Assembly: GCA_009779495.1 (NCBI GenBank)
Contig: WRED01000010.1
Span: forward strand, 1-55,292
Reading direction: 5' to 3'
DNA from: Oscillospiraceae bacterium
Lineage (GTDB): Bacteria > Bacillota > Clostridia > Oscillospirales > Acutalibacteraceae
DNA length: 55,292 nucleotides
A model generated the notes under the pieces. It had not been told where the DNA came from. It ran no database searches and was given only the letters and a program-made list of their open reading frames with translations. Positions 1-8,021 of the stretch are shown piece after piece. Every line of letters starts with the position of its first letter. Positions within the stretch are counted from its first letter, which is position 1. The translations under genes and the position numbers were made by a program.

Positions 1-375
1 TGAAAGCGTGATCTTCTGCCCGTCGGCAAGGTTTTGCGGAATGCTGACCGGCATGGCGCTTGCTTTGTTGACGTAGGTCTTTTTGCCGGACGCGCTGAGC
101 TTGGTCTTTGAAAGAGTTAGCGTGTTGTCGACCTCTTTCCACTCGCCGCCGTCCTCGTAGTGAACCGGTTCGTTGTACACCACCGCGGTGTAGCTGCCGT
201 CGTCAAATTTAAAGTGCTTAACGAATTCCTCGCGGAGTTCCTCGACTTCGCCTGTGATATTGGGTGAGGTCTTTTTGTCGTTTATTTCAACAGCAATAAT
301 ATTTAGAGGCAGAATCTGAATGATAAATACGGAAACCAATAAGATTGATAATGCTTTTTTCAAAATCTTTTTTAT
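1..375 (-). CDS. N-terminus of a secreted RHS/DNRLRE-type protein (partial)
   Basis: The minus strand encodes a signal peptide (KKILKKALSILLVSVF, then a hydrophobic stretch ending near NIIA) followed by an acidic segment with motifs such as GEVEELREEFVKHF, YTAVVYNEPVHY and WKEVDNTL. This pattern is familiar from the start of very large secreted clostridial RHS/YD-repeat or DNRLRE-domain proteins, which export or anchor polymorphic-toxin-like cargo. The reading frame leaves the window at base 1, so the body is not seen. No ATG, GTG or TTG lies at a good distance from the ribosome binding site GGAG (386-383). The best-spaced in-frame codon is ATA at 375, and a TTG at 363 is 20 bases away. The start is therefore either a rare codon or a decayed one. 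Family assignment is by pattern recognition only. Confidence 0.5.
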   Translation of the reverse strand, partial: MKKILKKALSILLVSVFIIQILPLNIIAVEINDKKTSPNITGEVEELREEFVKHFKFDDGSYTAVVYNEPVHYEDGGEWKEVDNTLTLSKTKLSASGKKTYVNKASAMPVSIPQNLADGQKITLS

Positions 376-805
376 AATAATTCTCCTTTTTCTTTGTTGT
401 TAAGTCTTTTTGGTTTACAAAGTATGCGGAAAAACTAATGATCTGACCTTGATAATTGTTATAAAAACACCTCCCCTAATGGTTTTTTGTTTTGAACGAA
501 ATAAGAAGTATCACCCCATCCCTAATTTTTTTGTAACAACAGACTTTGGTAGTGGAGAAAACTTAACACGTTGGAAGATTTGTCCACTCCTACTTACAAT
601 TATATTAATTGCAGGACTCGAAGGTCAATCCTATTGTGAAAAAATTTTTTTGAAGATAAGAAATAAGTATAAAGTTCTTAATACAAAAGGGTTTTACGCT
701 TAAAAAGCCATAGGTTTAACTGTAATTTTTAGACGAAATTTATCGTTAATACGGAAGAAAAACTTAATCAGCATAATGCTTGTTTCTTTTTGGACTCATT
801 AAATA
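376..805. other. AT-rich intergenic stretch
   Basis: This stretch is clearly richer in A and T than the rest of the window. It contains the upstream region of the secreted protein that reads leftward. I see no convincing gene: a 97-codon frame at 410-703 lacks a ribosome binding site and has low-complexity, uncharacteristic content. The base composition fits foreign or decaying DNA. Confidence 0.5.
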
Positions 806-1366
806 TTGCAGGAACGGCAGTGTTTACGCCACCCACCACGGCAAGCAGAATATTCCAATCCCAAGCATAGTTTTATTTCTAATCCAAATAACAGCAATAC
901 GTTCCATCAGCGGCTTGCCGACAACACTACCCCGTATTTCTTCGCCGCCGACCTGAATAAAGACGGTGTTATCGACACAGACGATCTTACGATAATAACT
1001 GATGTCGTTGCCGGATTAACAACGATAGACCAGCGGACAGGAATGCCGCCTATTCCCGAATTGATCCCGATGGCAAACTCGACGACAATCATCGACCATG
1101 ACAGGAAGTTTATCTACGGCCTTAAGCTGGTGGTAACGGAGTCCGAACTTCGGACCATTTTCCTTGACGTTGAAGGTCCCAGGTCGTTTGTCGTACAGCA
1201 AGGTACGTTAGGAACAGGCGCGACTGTAAAACTTTACAGTAACTACGATTCGACTTTCGAAGAGGTGTATAAGCTTGTTATCTTCGGTGATGTGAACGGC
1301 GACGGTTTGGTCAACGCTAACGACGTTTCGGAGATATCCGAAGCAGAATTCTTTGGACCCGAATGA
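806..1366 (+). pseudogene. Dockerin-like repeat protein, C-terminal fragment
   Basis: The translated frame contains two calcium-loop motifs of the dockerin/EF-hand type, DLNKDGVIDTDDLTIITDVV near residues 49-68 and GDVNGDGLVNANDVSEIS near 161-178. They flank a segment (FIYGLKLVVTESELRTIFLD ... YKLVIFGDVNGDG) that resembles the tail modules of large secreted clostridial surface proteins. The frame opens only after a stop at 800-802, begins at a TTG without a ribosome binding site, and its first 45 residues look unlike the rest. It is best read as the stranded 3' end of a longer cell-surface gene, possibly the same kind of gene as the one starting at the left edge. It ends with a stop at 1364-1366. 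An intact short protein cannot be excluded. Confidence 0.5.
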
Positions 1367-1418
1367 TTATTTTTGGTACTGGTAAGACAAGTTAAAGCAA
1401 AAGTATAGATAAAAACAG

Positions 1419-1455
1419 CGCCCCCCGCAGAGCGTCATATAACAACGTTCTGCGG
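1419..1455. repeat. Strong hairpin between gene fragments
   Basis: CCCCGCAGAGCGT and ACGTTCTGCGGGG form a 13-pair stem with one G-T wobble and a short loop. There is no T run on either side, so it is not a clear intrinsic terminator. A related half (CGCAGAGCGTC) recurs at about 1940, just after the cotJC fragment, so the two may be parts of one decayed repeat that flanks the fragment. Confidence 0.5.
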
Positions 1456-1501
1456 GGATGGGTGGCAGAAAAATTCGATGAATTATTATTGATAACTTAT
1501 A

Positions 1502-1927
1502 TGTACGAAAGAACTCGGCCATCTTGAAATGATCGGCGCGATTGTGTATCAGCTTACGACAAATATGTCTGTGGAGGACGTCAAGCGTTGCGGCTTCGAC
1601 GCGTATTTCGTTGACCACACGGCGGGGATATATCCGCAGGCGGCAGGCGGGACGCCGTGGACGGCATCGAGTATGCAGAGCAAAGGCGACCTGATCGCGG
1701 ATCTTGTTGAAAATCTTGCCGCGGAGCAAAAAGCCCGTGTAGTCTACGACAATATCCTGCGTCTCGTCGACGACCCCGACGTCCGTGAGCCGATAAAATT
1801 TTTGCGAGCAAGGGAAATCGTACATTTTCAGCGTTTCGGCGAAGGCCTGCGTTTGGCCTGCGAGAAACTTGACAGCAAGAATTTCTACGCGTTCAATCCG
1901 TCGTTCGATAAATGCGGCTGCAAATGA
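1502..1927 (+). pseudogene. cotJC: 5'-truncated spore coat protein CotJC (manganese catalase family)
   Basis: The frame encodes the C-terminal two thirds of CotJC, a spore coat protein of the manganese-catalase superfamily. Recognisable parts are KELGHLEMIGAIVYQL (a ferritin-like helix with metal ligands E and H), the tail of the second helix pair, and DPDVREPIKFLRAREIVHFQ with its ligand-bearing E and H. The homology runs upstream of the ATG at 1529 to about codon TGT at 1502 and then ends at an in-frame stop at 1493-1495. Roughly the first 50 residues of the usual protein of about 190 residues are missing, and no ribosome binding site is present. The neighbours are another gene fragment and a hairpin, so the locus looks like a recombination scar. 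It does show that the lineage has sporulation genes. Confidence 0.75.
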
Positions 1928-2030
1928 ACTCTCACCCGCCGCAGAGCGTCGGGGTATCAAAATAAATTTTGATTATAATACCCGCCTTAAAGGTCGCGGC
2001 ATTATAACGAGAGTTCATCATAAACAAAAC

Positions 2031-2071
2031 AGAAAAATCGCGGCTGAGTGGATTGCTCAACCGCGATCTTT
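2031..2071 (-). terminator. Bidirectional intrinsic terminator
   Basis: On the minus strand ATCGCGGTTGAG pairs with CTCAGCCGCGAT (one G-T wobble) across a 7-base loop, followed by a run of five T. It lies about 30 bases after the stop of the 2103-3374 gene. The plus strand also has CTTTT after the stem, so it may serve the cotJC remnant as well. Confidence 0.8.
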
Positions 2072-2102
2072 TGCTGTTGCACAAGAAGTAATTAAAAGTA
2101 TA

Positions 2103-3374
2103 CTATATCACTCGCGTCGCGCGGCTCTGCCCCTCCCGTGCAACCGCCAGCATAAGCTTGATCCGATTCTCCTGATTGACTTTCGTCGCGCCCGGGTCAT
2201 AGTCAATCGGCACGATGTTTGACTCAGGATAAATATTCCGCAGCTGCCGTATCATGCCCTTGCCGACGATGTGGTTCGGCAGGCAGCCAAAGGGCTGTGC
2301 GCATAAGATGTTGCCGTAGCCGCTCTCGATAAGCTCCATCATCTCGGCGGTCAGCAGCCAGCCCTCGCCCATCTTGCAGCCGCTGCCTATGACGCCGCCT
2401 GCCAACTCTTTGATTCGGCTGTATGGCGCGGGCACGGTGAAAATTCCGTGCTTTCCCGCCGCCGTGAGCACATGCGACTCGAACTTGGCCAGATACTTCA
2501 TCAGTATCTTCACCGCGATCCGTTTGGCCGCGCTGCCGCCGTACAGCCTTATGTCCTCGAGCCGGTTGTCCGCCTTAAACAGCATAAAGCTCATCAGTCC
2601 CGGCACCATGACCTCGCAGCCCTGCTCAAACAGAAAGTCCTCCAGGCGATTATTAGCCAGCGGAGAATATTTTACGTAAATCTCGCCGACGATGCCGACC
2701 TTCGTCTTTTCCGTCCTGTTGACAGGGATCTCCGCAAAATCTTTCACGATCTTGCCGCCGTTTTTTCTGACCTCTTTTCCCGAAAGCCCCTTGCCTTTGT
2801 CAAAAAGCGATATCAGTCTGTCGATCCAGCCATCTACCGTTTTTTGACTTTCGCCCCGGTTTATTTCATATGGCTTTATCTGGTTGTGCAGCAGCATCAG
2901 CAGGTCGCCGTAAGCCAAAGCCGCGATGAGCCTGCGTATCAGCGGCAGAGACAGCGAAAATCCGCTGTTTTTTTCAAGGCCGGACGGGTTCAGCGAAATG
3001 ACCGGGACATGCCCGTACCCCGCCTTGACAAGCGCCTTTCTCAGCAGGTGTATGTAGTTCGACGCGCGGCACCCGCCGCCTGTCTGCGTGATGATCAGCG
3101 CCGTCTTGTTTGTGTCGTACTTCCCGCTGTTCAGCGCGTCGATAAACTGCCCGATGACCAAAAGCGCCGGGTAGCACATGTCGTTGTGCACGTATTTCAG
3201 TCCGGTGTCCGCGACGGCGCGGCCCTCGTTTTGCAAAACCGCGAAGCTACAGCCCGCCTGCCTGAAAATTTTCTCGAACAGCGCGAAGTGTATCGGCAGC
3301 ATCTGCGGCGCCAATACCGTGTATTCTTTTCTCATGCTTTTGGTGAACTCGACTCTCGCGATACTGTCAGGCAC
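2103..3374 (-). CDS. 2-hydroxyacyl-CoA dehydratase component-like protein (HgdB/CoA-enzyme activase type)
   Basis: This 423-residue cytoplasmic protein has the features of the HgdB-like half of the large acyl-CoA dehydratase activase-related family: LAPQMLPIHFALFEKIFRQA at the start, a conserved NDMCYPALL (residues about 64-72), TQTGGGCRASNY (about 97-108) and CAQPFGCLPNHIVGKG near 360-375, with cysteines placed to hold an iron-sulfur cluster. It starts at a GTG overlapping the upstream ATPase gene by 8 bases, so the two are translationally coupled. In many clostridia these two parts, as far as I recall, form one chain of about 1,400 residues; here they are two genes. The substrate is unknown, and a role in radical dehydration of a 2-hydroxyacyl-CoA or in a related cluster-activation reaction is inferred from the family. 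Confidence 0.8.
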   Translation of the reverse strand: MPDSIARVEFTKSMRKEYTVLAPQMLPIHFALFEKIFRQAGCSFAVLQNEGRAVADTGLKYVHNDMCYPALLVIGQFIDALNSGKYDTNKTALIITQTGGGCRASNYIHLLRKALVKAGYGHVPVISLNPSGLEKNSGFSLSLPLIRRLIAALAYGDLLMLLHNQIKPYEINRGESQKTVDGWIDRLISLFDKGKGLSGKEVRKNGGKIVKDFAEIPVNRTEKTKVGIVGEIYVKYSPLANNRLEDFLFEQGCEVMVPGLMSFMLFKADNRLEDIRLYGGSAAKRIAVKILMKYLAKFESHVLTAAGKHGIFTVPAPYSRIKELAGGVIGSGCKMGEGWLLTAEMMELIESGYGNILCAQPFGCLPNHIVGKGMIRQLRNIYPESNIVPIDYDPGATKVNQENRIKLMLAVAREGQSRATRVI

Positions 3375-6321
3375 TTCGCTCCGCCCTTTCTTTCTGTATA
3401 TCTCCGGCTTCCGCCGCCTTGATGCCAGCCGCCGCGAACAGGCTTCTCAGCCGTATCTTTACCGCGCCGGGGTTCGTGATCTCGTCGATTTTGATCTGCG
3501 TATAGATGCGCCCGCTGTCCTCCAGAATGCTCCGCACCTCGTCGGTGGTGATGGCGTCAACGCCGCAGCCGAAAGAGACAAGCTGGACCAGGTTCAGCTT
3601 TTTGTTTTTGGATTCGGCTGCGTATTTCGCCGCCGCGTACAGCCTGGCATGGTACGTCCACTGGTTCAGCACCCGCGTCGGGAACCTCGCCGCTTCTCCG
3701 CTCACCGCTTCCTCCGTGATGACCGCCGCGCCGCACGAGCGTACCAGCCTGTCAATGGAATGATTGACCTCGCTGTCAAGATGATACGGCCGGCCCGCCA
3801 GTATGATCACGGGCAGGTCCTGTTTTTCCGCCGCCCTCAGGATCTCTTTCCCGCGTAAGCGGATTTTTTTCATGTATGATTCATATTCGTCATACGCCGC
3901 GTCCGCCGCGTCTTTGACCTCATGAAAGGATATCCCGCCGAAATACCCGCTTAACACGCCGTGGAATTTCGCCGTGAAGTCCCGGCGGCGGTGTATTCCC
4001 AGGTAGTCGCAGATGAACAGCGAATCCCTGAGCGCGGGGACGTTGGCGCGTATCACCTCGGGATAGTACGCCACGACGGGGCAGTTGTAATGGTTGTCGC
4101 CCAAGCCCTCGTCAAAATTGTACGTCAGGCACGGATAGAAGATCGTTCTCACGCCGCTTTGCAGCAGCGCCTCGATGTGCCCGTGAAGGAGCTTCGCCGG
4201 ATAGCAGACGGTGTCGGAGGGGATCGTGTGCTGGCCTGACAGGTACAGCTTGCGGTTCGACTCGGGCGACACGATCACCTCAAAGCCCAGCCGCGTCAGA
4301 AGCGTGTGCCAAAACGGCAGCAGTTCATACATGTTCAGCCCCATGGGAATACCGATTGTCCCGCGCGGGCCTTTGACGGGCCGGTAAGCGTTCAGCAGCT
4401 CTTTTTTGTATTCAAAGAGGTTCAGGGCGTCCGGGCCGCAGGTCGCCCCTGACAGCGGCTTTTCACAGCGGTTGCCGCCGATGAAGCTCCGTCCGCCGCC
4501 GAAGCTGTTTACCGTCAGGCGGCAGCTGTTCGGGCAGCCCCCGCACGACGTAGACTTGACCTCATGCCTGAAGCTTTTCAGCGCCTCCGCCGTCAGGACA
4601 GCGCTTCGTCCGAAGCTGTTTGACTGCGCGTACAGCGCCGCGCCGTAGGCTCCCATCAGTCCCGCGATGTCCGGGCGAACCACGTCCCGGCCTGTCTCGC
4701 ACTCGAACGCCCGCAGAACCGCGTCGTTCAAAAACGTGCCGCCCTGCACGACGATGCGCTTGCCCAGATCGTCCGTGTCAGCCGCGCGGATGACCTTGTA
4801 CAGCGCGTTTTTCACAACGCTGACCGAAAGTCCCGCCGAAATATTTTCTATCGACGCCCCGTCTTTCTGTGCCTGTTTGACGGAGGAATTCATGAACACC
4901 GTACAGCGCGAGCCCAGGTCCACCGGCGCTTCGGCGAACAGCCCGAGATTTGCGAAATCCTCTATGCCGTAGCCCCACGCGCCCGCGAAAGTCTGTAAAA
5001 ATGAGCCGCACCCCGACGAGCAGGCCTCGTTGAGGAAAATATTGTCTATCGCGCTGTTTCTGATTTTGAAGCATTTTATGTCCTGCCCGCCGACGTCGAT
5101 GATAAAATCGACCTCGGGCAGGAATTTTTTCGCGGCGGCGAAGTGCGCGGCGGTCTCCACCACGCCGAAATCGATGGAGAAAGCGTTTTTCAAAAGCTCC
5201 TCGCCGTAGCCCGTCACGGCCGAGGACACGATTTTCGATTTTGTATACCGCGCGTAAAAACGCTCCAAAAACGATTTGACAAGCGGGACGGGATCGCCGC
5301 TGCTTCTCATGTAATCGCTGAAAATGATCCTGCCCTGCGAGTCGGTCACTACGGCCTTTACAGTCGTTGAGCCGCCGTCCACGCCTAAGAATACCTCGCG
5401 CTCCACGTCCTCCAGACTTACCCGCTCAACCGTGTTTTTTTTGTGCCTTTCCTGGAACTCCGCATAGTCCTCCCTGCTCTCAAACAGCGGCATACAGCTT
5501 ATGTAGCCGGTGTTCGCGGTACAGCTCCTGATCCTTTCAATGAGCGAGCCAAGGCCGGTCTCACAGCTCTCGGGAGAAATCGCCGCGCCGTAGGCGACAT
5601 AGTACAGCGAATTTTCCGGGCATATTCCCTCCACGCCCAAAACGCTGTCGAAGCTTTTGCGCAGTTCGGACAAAAAAGTCAGCGGCCCGCCTAAGTACGC
5701 TACTTTCCCCGTGATTTCGCGCCCCTGCGCGAGTCCCGCCACGGTCTGGTTGACGACGGCGTAAAAAATACTCGCCGCGACGTCGCTTTTGCGCGCGCCT
5801 TGGCTCAGAAGCGGCTGGATGTCCGACTTCGCAAAAACGCCGCACCGCGACGCTACAGTATAAATTTTATCGCTGGACGCGGCAAGCGCGTTCATTTCAA
5901 TCGGCGTTATCTCCAGAAGCGCCGCCATCTGGTCAATGAACGCGCCTGTCCCGCCCGCGCAGGAGCCGTTCATGCGAACCTCCAGCCCGCCGGTCAGGAA
6001 AAGTATCTTCGCGTCCTCTCCGCCAAGCTCTATGGCAACGTCGGCGTTCGGGAGCAGCGCCGACACTGCCGTGCGCGTGGCGTAGACCTCCTGCGCGAAC
6101 GGCAGTCCCAAAGTCTCGGAAAGCCCCATGCCCGCGGAACCGGAAACGCAGATTGTCATGTCTCCACCGCCAAAACGCTCCGCGATATCCGAAAGCATTG
6201 CGGCCGTTTTTTCGGTGATCCGCGCGTAATGACGCTCATATTTCTTGTAAACAATATTTCCGTTGTCATCGACAGCGACGCATTTCAGCGTGGTTGAACC
6301 CACGTCCAAACCGATCCTCAA
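3367..6321 (-). CDS. Double BadF-type ATPase activator with DUF2229 region
   Basis: This 984-residue protein carries two ASKHA ATPase domains of the BadF/BadG/HgdC type. The first has DVGSTT (residues 6-11), ELGGEDAKI (about 98-106) and CAGGTGAF (121-128); Cys121 and Cys160 are 39 residues apart, the spacing of the two cluster ligands of the hydroxyglutaryl-CoA dehydratase activator. The second starts near residue 312 with GVDGGSTTVK and has its own CSSGCGSF and SRCTVF. A cysteine-rich stretch (SCGGCPNSC) and a DUF2229-like region (QHTIPSDTVCYPAKLLHGHI) follow. Such proteins couple ATP hydrolysis to low-potential electron transfer from ferredoxin. The gene heads a two-gene operon with its own promoter and is divergent from the capA-rnf unit. 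Confidence 0.85.
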   Translation of the reverse strand: MRIGLDVGSTTLKCVAVDDNGNIVYKKYERHYARITEKTAAMLSDIAERFGGGDMTICVSGSAGMGLSETLGLPFAQEVYATRTAVSALLPNADVAIELGGEDAKILFLTGGLEVRMNGSCAGGTGAFIDQMAALLEITPIEMNALAASSDKIYTVASRCGVFAKSDIQPLLSQGARKSDVAASIFYAVVNQTVAGLAQGREITGKVAYLGGPLTFLSELRKSFDSVLGVEGICPENSLYYVAYGAAISPESCETGLGSLIERIRSCTANTGYISCMPLFESREDYAEFQERHKKNTVERVSLEDVEREVFLGVDGGSTTVKAVVTDSQGRIIFSDYMRSSGDPVPLVKSFLERFYARYTKSKIVSSAVTGYGEELLKNAFSIDFGVVETAAHFAAAKKFLPEVDFIIDVGGQDIKCFKIRNSAIDNIFLNEACSSGCGSFLQTFAGAWGYGIEDFANLGLFAEAPVDLGSRCTVFMNSSVKQAQKDGASIENISAGLSVSVVKNALYKVIRAADTDDLGKRIVVQGGTFLNDAVLRAFECETGRDVVRPDIAGLMGAYGAALYAQSNSFGRSAVLTAEALKSFRHEVKSTSCGGCPNSCRLTVNSFGGGRSFIGGNRCEKPLSGATCGPDALNLFEYKKELLNAYRPVKGPRGTIGIPMGLNMYELLPFWHTLLTRLGFEVIVSPESNRKLYLSGQHTIPSDTVCYPAKLLHGHIEALLQSGVRTIFYPCLTYNFDEGLGDNHYNCPVVAYYPEVIRANVPALRDSLFICDYLGIHRRRDFTAKFHGVLSGYFGGISFHEVKDAADAAYDEYESYMKKIRLRGKEILRAAEKQDLPVIILAGRPYHLDSEVNHSIDRLVRSCGAAVITEEAVSGEAARFPTRVLNQWTYHARLYAAAKYAAESKNKKLNLVQLVSFGCGVDAITTDEVRSILEDSGRIYTQIKIDEITNPGAVKIRLRSLFAAAGIKAAEAGDIQKERAERSA

Positions 6322-6352
6322 ACTGACACCCCTTTATTTATATAGCAGTTTG

Positions 6353-6382
6353 ACTATAGCACAAATCCGTCCTTCATTTCAA
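6353..6382 (-). promoter_or_regulatory. Putative sigma-A promoter for the activator operon
   Basis: On the minus strand TTGAAA (6382-6377) and TATAGT (6358-6353) are 18 bases apart, about 35 bases upstream of the ATG at 6321. The -10 box is close to consensus and the spacing acceptable. Confidence 0.55.
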
Positions 6383-6506
6383 TAGTAATTGTTGTTAAGG
6401 AATTTTATAACGTATTTGGTGCGGATTATAGGGCGCGTTACACCCTACAGCCTTGTCTATGTTTGTAAATTTTTTTTGCGCCATCCATGAAAAATCTTAA
6501 ATTTCC

Positions 6507-6535
6507 TTGACATCAACCACTTTTCAAAATATAAT
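6507..6535 (+). promoter_or_regulatory. Consensus sigma-A promoter for capA-rnf unit
   Basis: TTGACA (6507-6512) and TATAAT (6530-6535) are both perfect consensus boxes with a 17-base spacer. They lie about 60 bases upstream of the first gene of the plus-strand operon. No terminator intervenes before rnfC, so this is the likely promoter of capA and the Rnf genes. Confidence 0.85.
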
Positions 6536-6596
6536 ATATATTGAGTAGATTTACGGAAACGGCGGCGTTTCTGTCAAGATAAAGGGGATCTTGTCC

Positions 6597-7994
6597 GTGG
6601 AACATTTTGATGCGCAAAGGAAAAGCAGGCTTGCCTCCCTGCTTGCAACCGCCGTGCTGATCGTACTGGCGGCCGCTTCGGCGGTCTTTGTCGCACTGAT
6701 CCCAAAACCCGAGCCCGTGGTTTTCGCCGAGCCGGACGCGGTGACCAGCCCCACGGCCGAGCCGTCCGCCCAATCGGGGGACGCCGCGCTGATCGCGTTG
6801 CTTATGACCGAAATTATTCGGACGGATTCTTCCTTTTCGGAACAAACACTTGTATACTGCGGCCGGGAATTCGGCGCGGAACCGCTTGAAGCGGTCCTTT
6901 CCGCGATTTTGGACGGCTCCTACGCCCCGGAGCTTTGGTATGAACTAACGGGCCATACGCTGCACGTGCTGAACGACCTGTCCTCCGGCGCCGCCGCAAG
7001 CGACCCGCGCATACACAACCTCGGCGACAACGGTAAAGACACGTTTACCCTGGGCTTCACCGGCGACATCAATCTGGACGACACCTTGCCTCTTTTTACG
7101 CATTATCTTTCCTCCGGCGGTTTAAGCGACTGCCTTTCGCCGGAGCTGATACGCATCATGAACGACATGGACGTCATGTTCGTCAACAACGAATTCACAT
7201 TTTCAAACGGCGGCAAGGCACAGGCGAACAAGCCCTACACGTTCCGCTCAAAGCCGGAAAACGTCGGCATGCTGAAAGAGCTTGGCGTTGATATCGTTTC
7301 AACCGCCAACAATCATATATACGATTTCGGCCTGGACGCATTCAACGACACGTTTCAGACGCTGGACGGCGCGGGCATCGCCCATGTCGGCGCGGGCGCG
7401 AACCTTGAGGAGGCTTCGGCAGCGGTTTACTACATCATAAACGGCCGCAAAATCGCGTATGTCGCTGCGGGAGACACAGCCGCGTGGCTCATGACTCCCG
7501 CAGCCACAGACGAAAGTCCCGGCATACTCCCGGTCCAGACAAAGGACGAAACCGTCGCCGCGATCCAGGCCGCTAAGGCGCAAAGCGATCACGTTTTCGT
7601 ATACCCGCATTGGGGTCCGGAGAACACAAACTGGTTCAGCGAAACGCAGAGGAATCTTGGCCGCGCGTTTATTGACGCCGGAGCCGACGCCGTCATCGGC
7701 GCGCACCCGCACGTGCTCCAGGGCATGGAGTTTTATTCGGGGAAGCTGATCGCCTACAGCCTGGGCAATTTCTGGTTCAACGTAAAAACGATGAACACCG
7801 GCCTGCTTGAGTTAAGCGTTGACAGGCAGGGCATGGTCACGCCTGTATTTTACCCGTGCGTTCAGTCGGGCGGCAAAACTCAGCTGAAAACCGATCCCGC
7901 CGAAAGGGAAGCGATTTTTAAGTTTGTCGAAAGGATTTGCCCCGGCGGTTCGATTGATATCAAGGATGACGGAACCATATTTTCGAACAATTAA
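6597..7994 (+). CDS. CapA-family membrane-anchored metallophosphatase-like protein
   Basis: One membrane segment near residues 13-35 is followed by a proline- and alanine-rich linker and a PGA_cap (CapA) domain. Visible motifs are LGFTGDINLDD, VNNEFTFSNGG, STANNHIYDFG, YPHWGPEN and GAHPHVLQGME, which supply the metal-binding Asp, Asn and His residues of the metallophosphoesterase-like fold. CapA in bacilli helps export poly-gamma-glutamate, but most clostridial relatives lack the cap synthesis genes and their substrate is unknown; none are nearby here. GTG at 6597 fits the AAAGG ribosome binding site best; a TTG at 6591 is also possible. Only 27 bases separate it from rnfC, so it is cotranscribed with the Rnf genes. 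Confidence 0.85.
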   Translation: MEHFDAQRKSRLASLLATAVLIVLAAASAVFVALIPKPEPVVFAEPDAVTSPTAEPSAQSGDAALIALLMTEIIRTDSSFSEQTLVYCGREFGAEPLEAVLSAILDGSYAPELWYELTGHTLHVLNDLSSGAAASDPRIHNLGDNGKDTFTLGFTGDINLDDTLPLFTHYLSSGGLSDCLSPELIRIMNDMDVMFVNNEFTFSNGGKAQANKPYTFRSKPENVGMLKELGVDIVSTANNHIYDFGLDAFNDTFQTLDGAGIAHVGAGANLEEASAAVYYIINGRKIAYVAAGDTAAWLMTPAATDESPGILPVQTKDETVAAIQAAKAQSDHVFVYPHWGPENTNWFSETQRNLGRAFIDAGADAVIGAHPHVLQGMEFYSGKLIAYSLGNFWFNVKTMNTGLLELSVDRQGMVTPVFYPCVQSGGKTQLKTDPAEREAIFKFVERICPGGSIDIKDDGTIFSNN

Positions 7995-8021
7995 CTACAT
8001 GTTCCAAAAGGAGTCTTAAAA

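Noticed and set aside
410..703. 97-codon plus-strand frame
   Set aside because: It has no ribosome binding site, odd residue content and lies in AT-rich DNA over the upstream region of a minus-strand gene.
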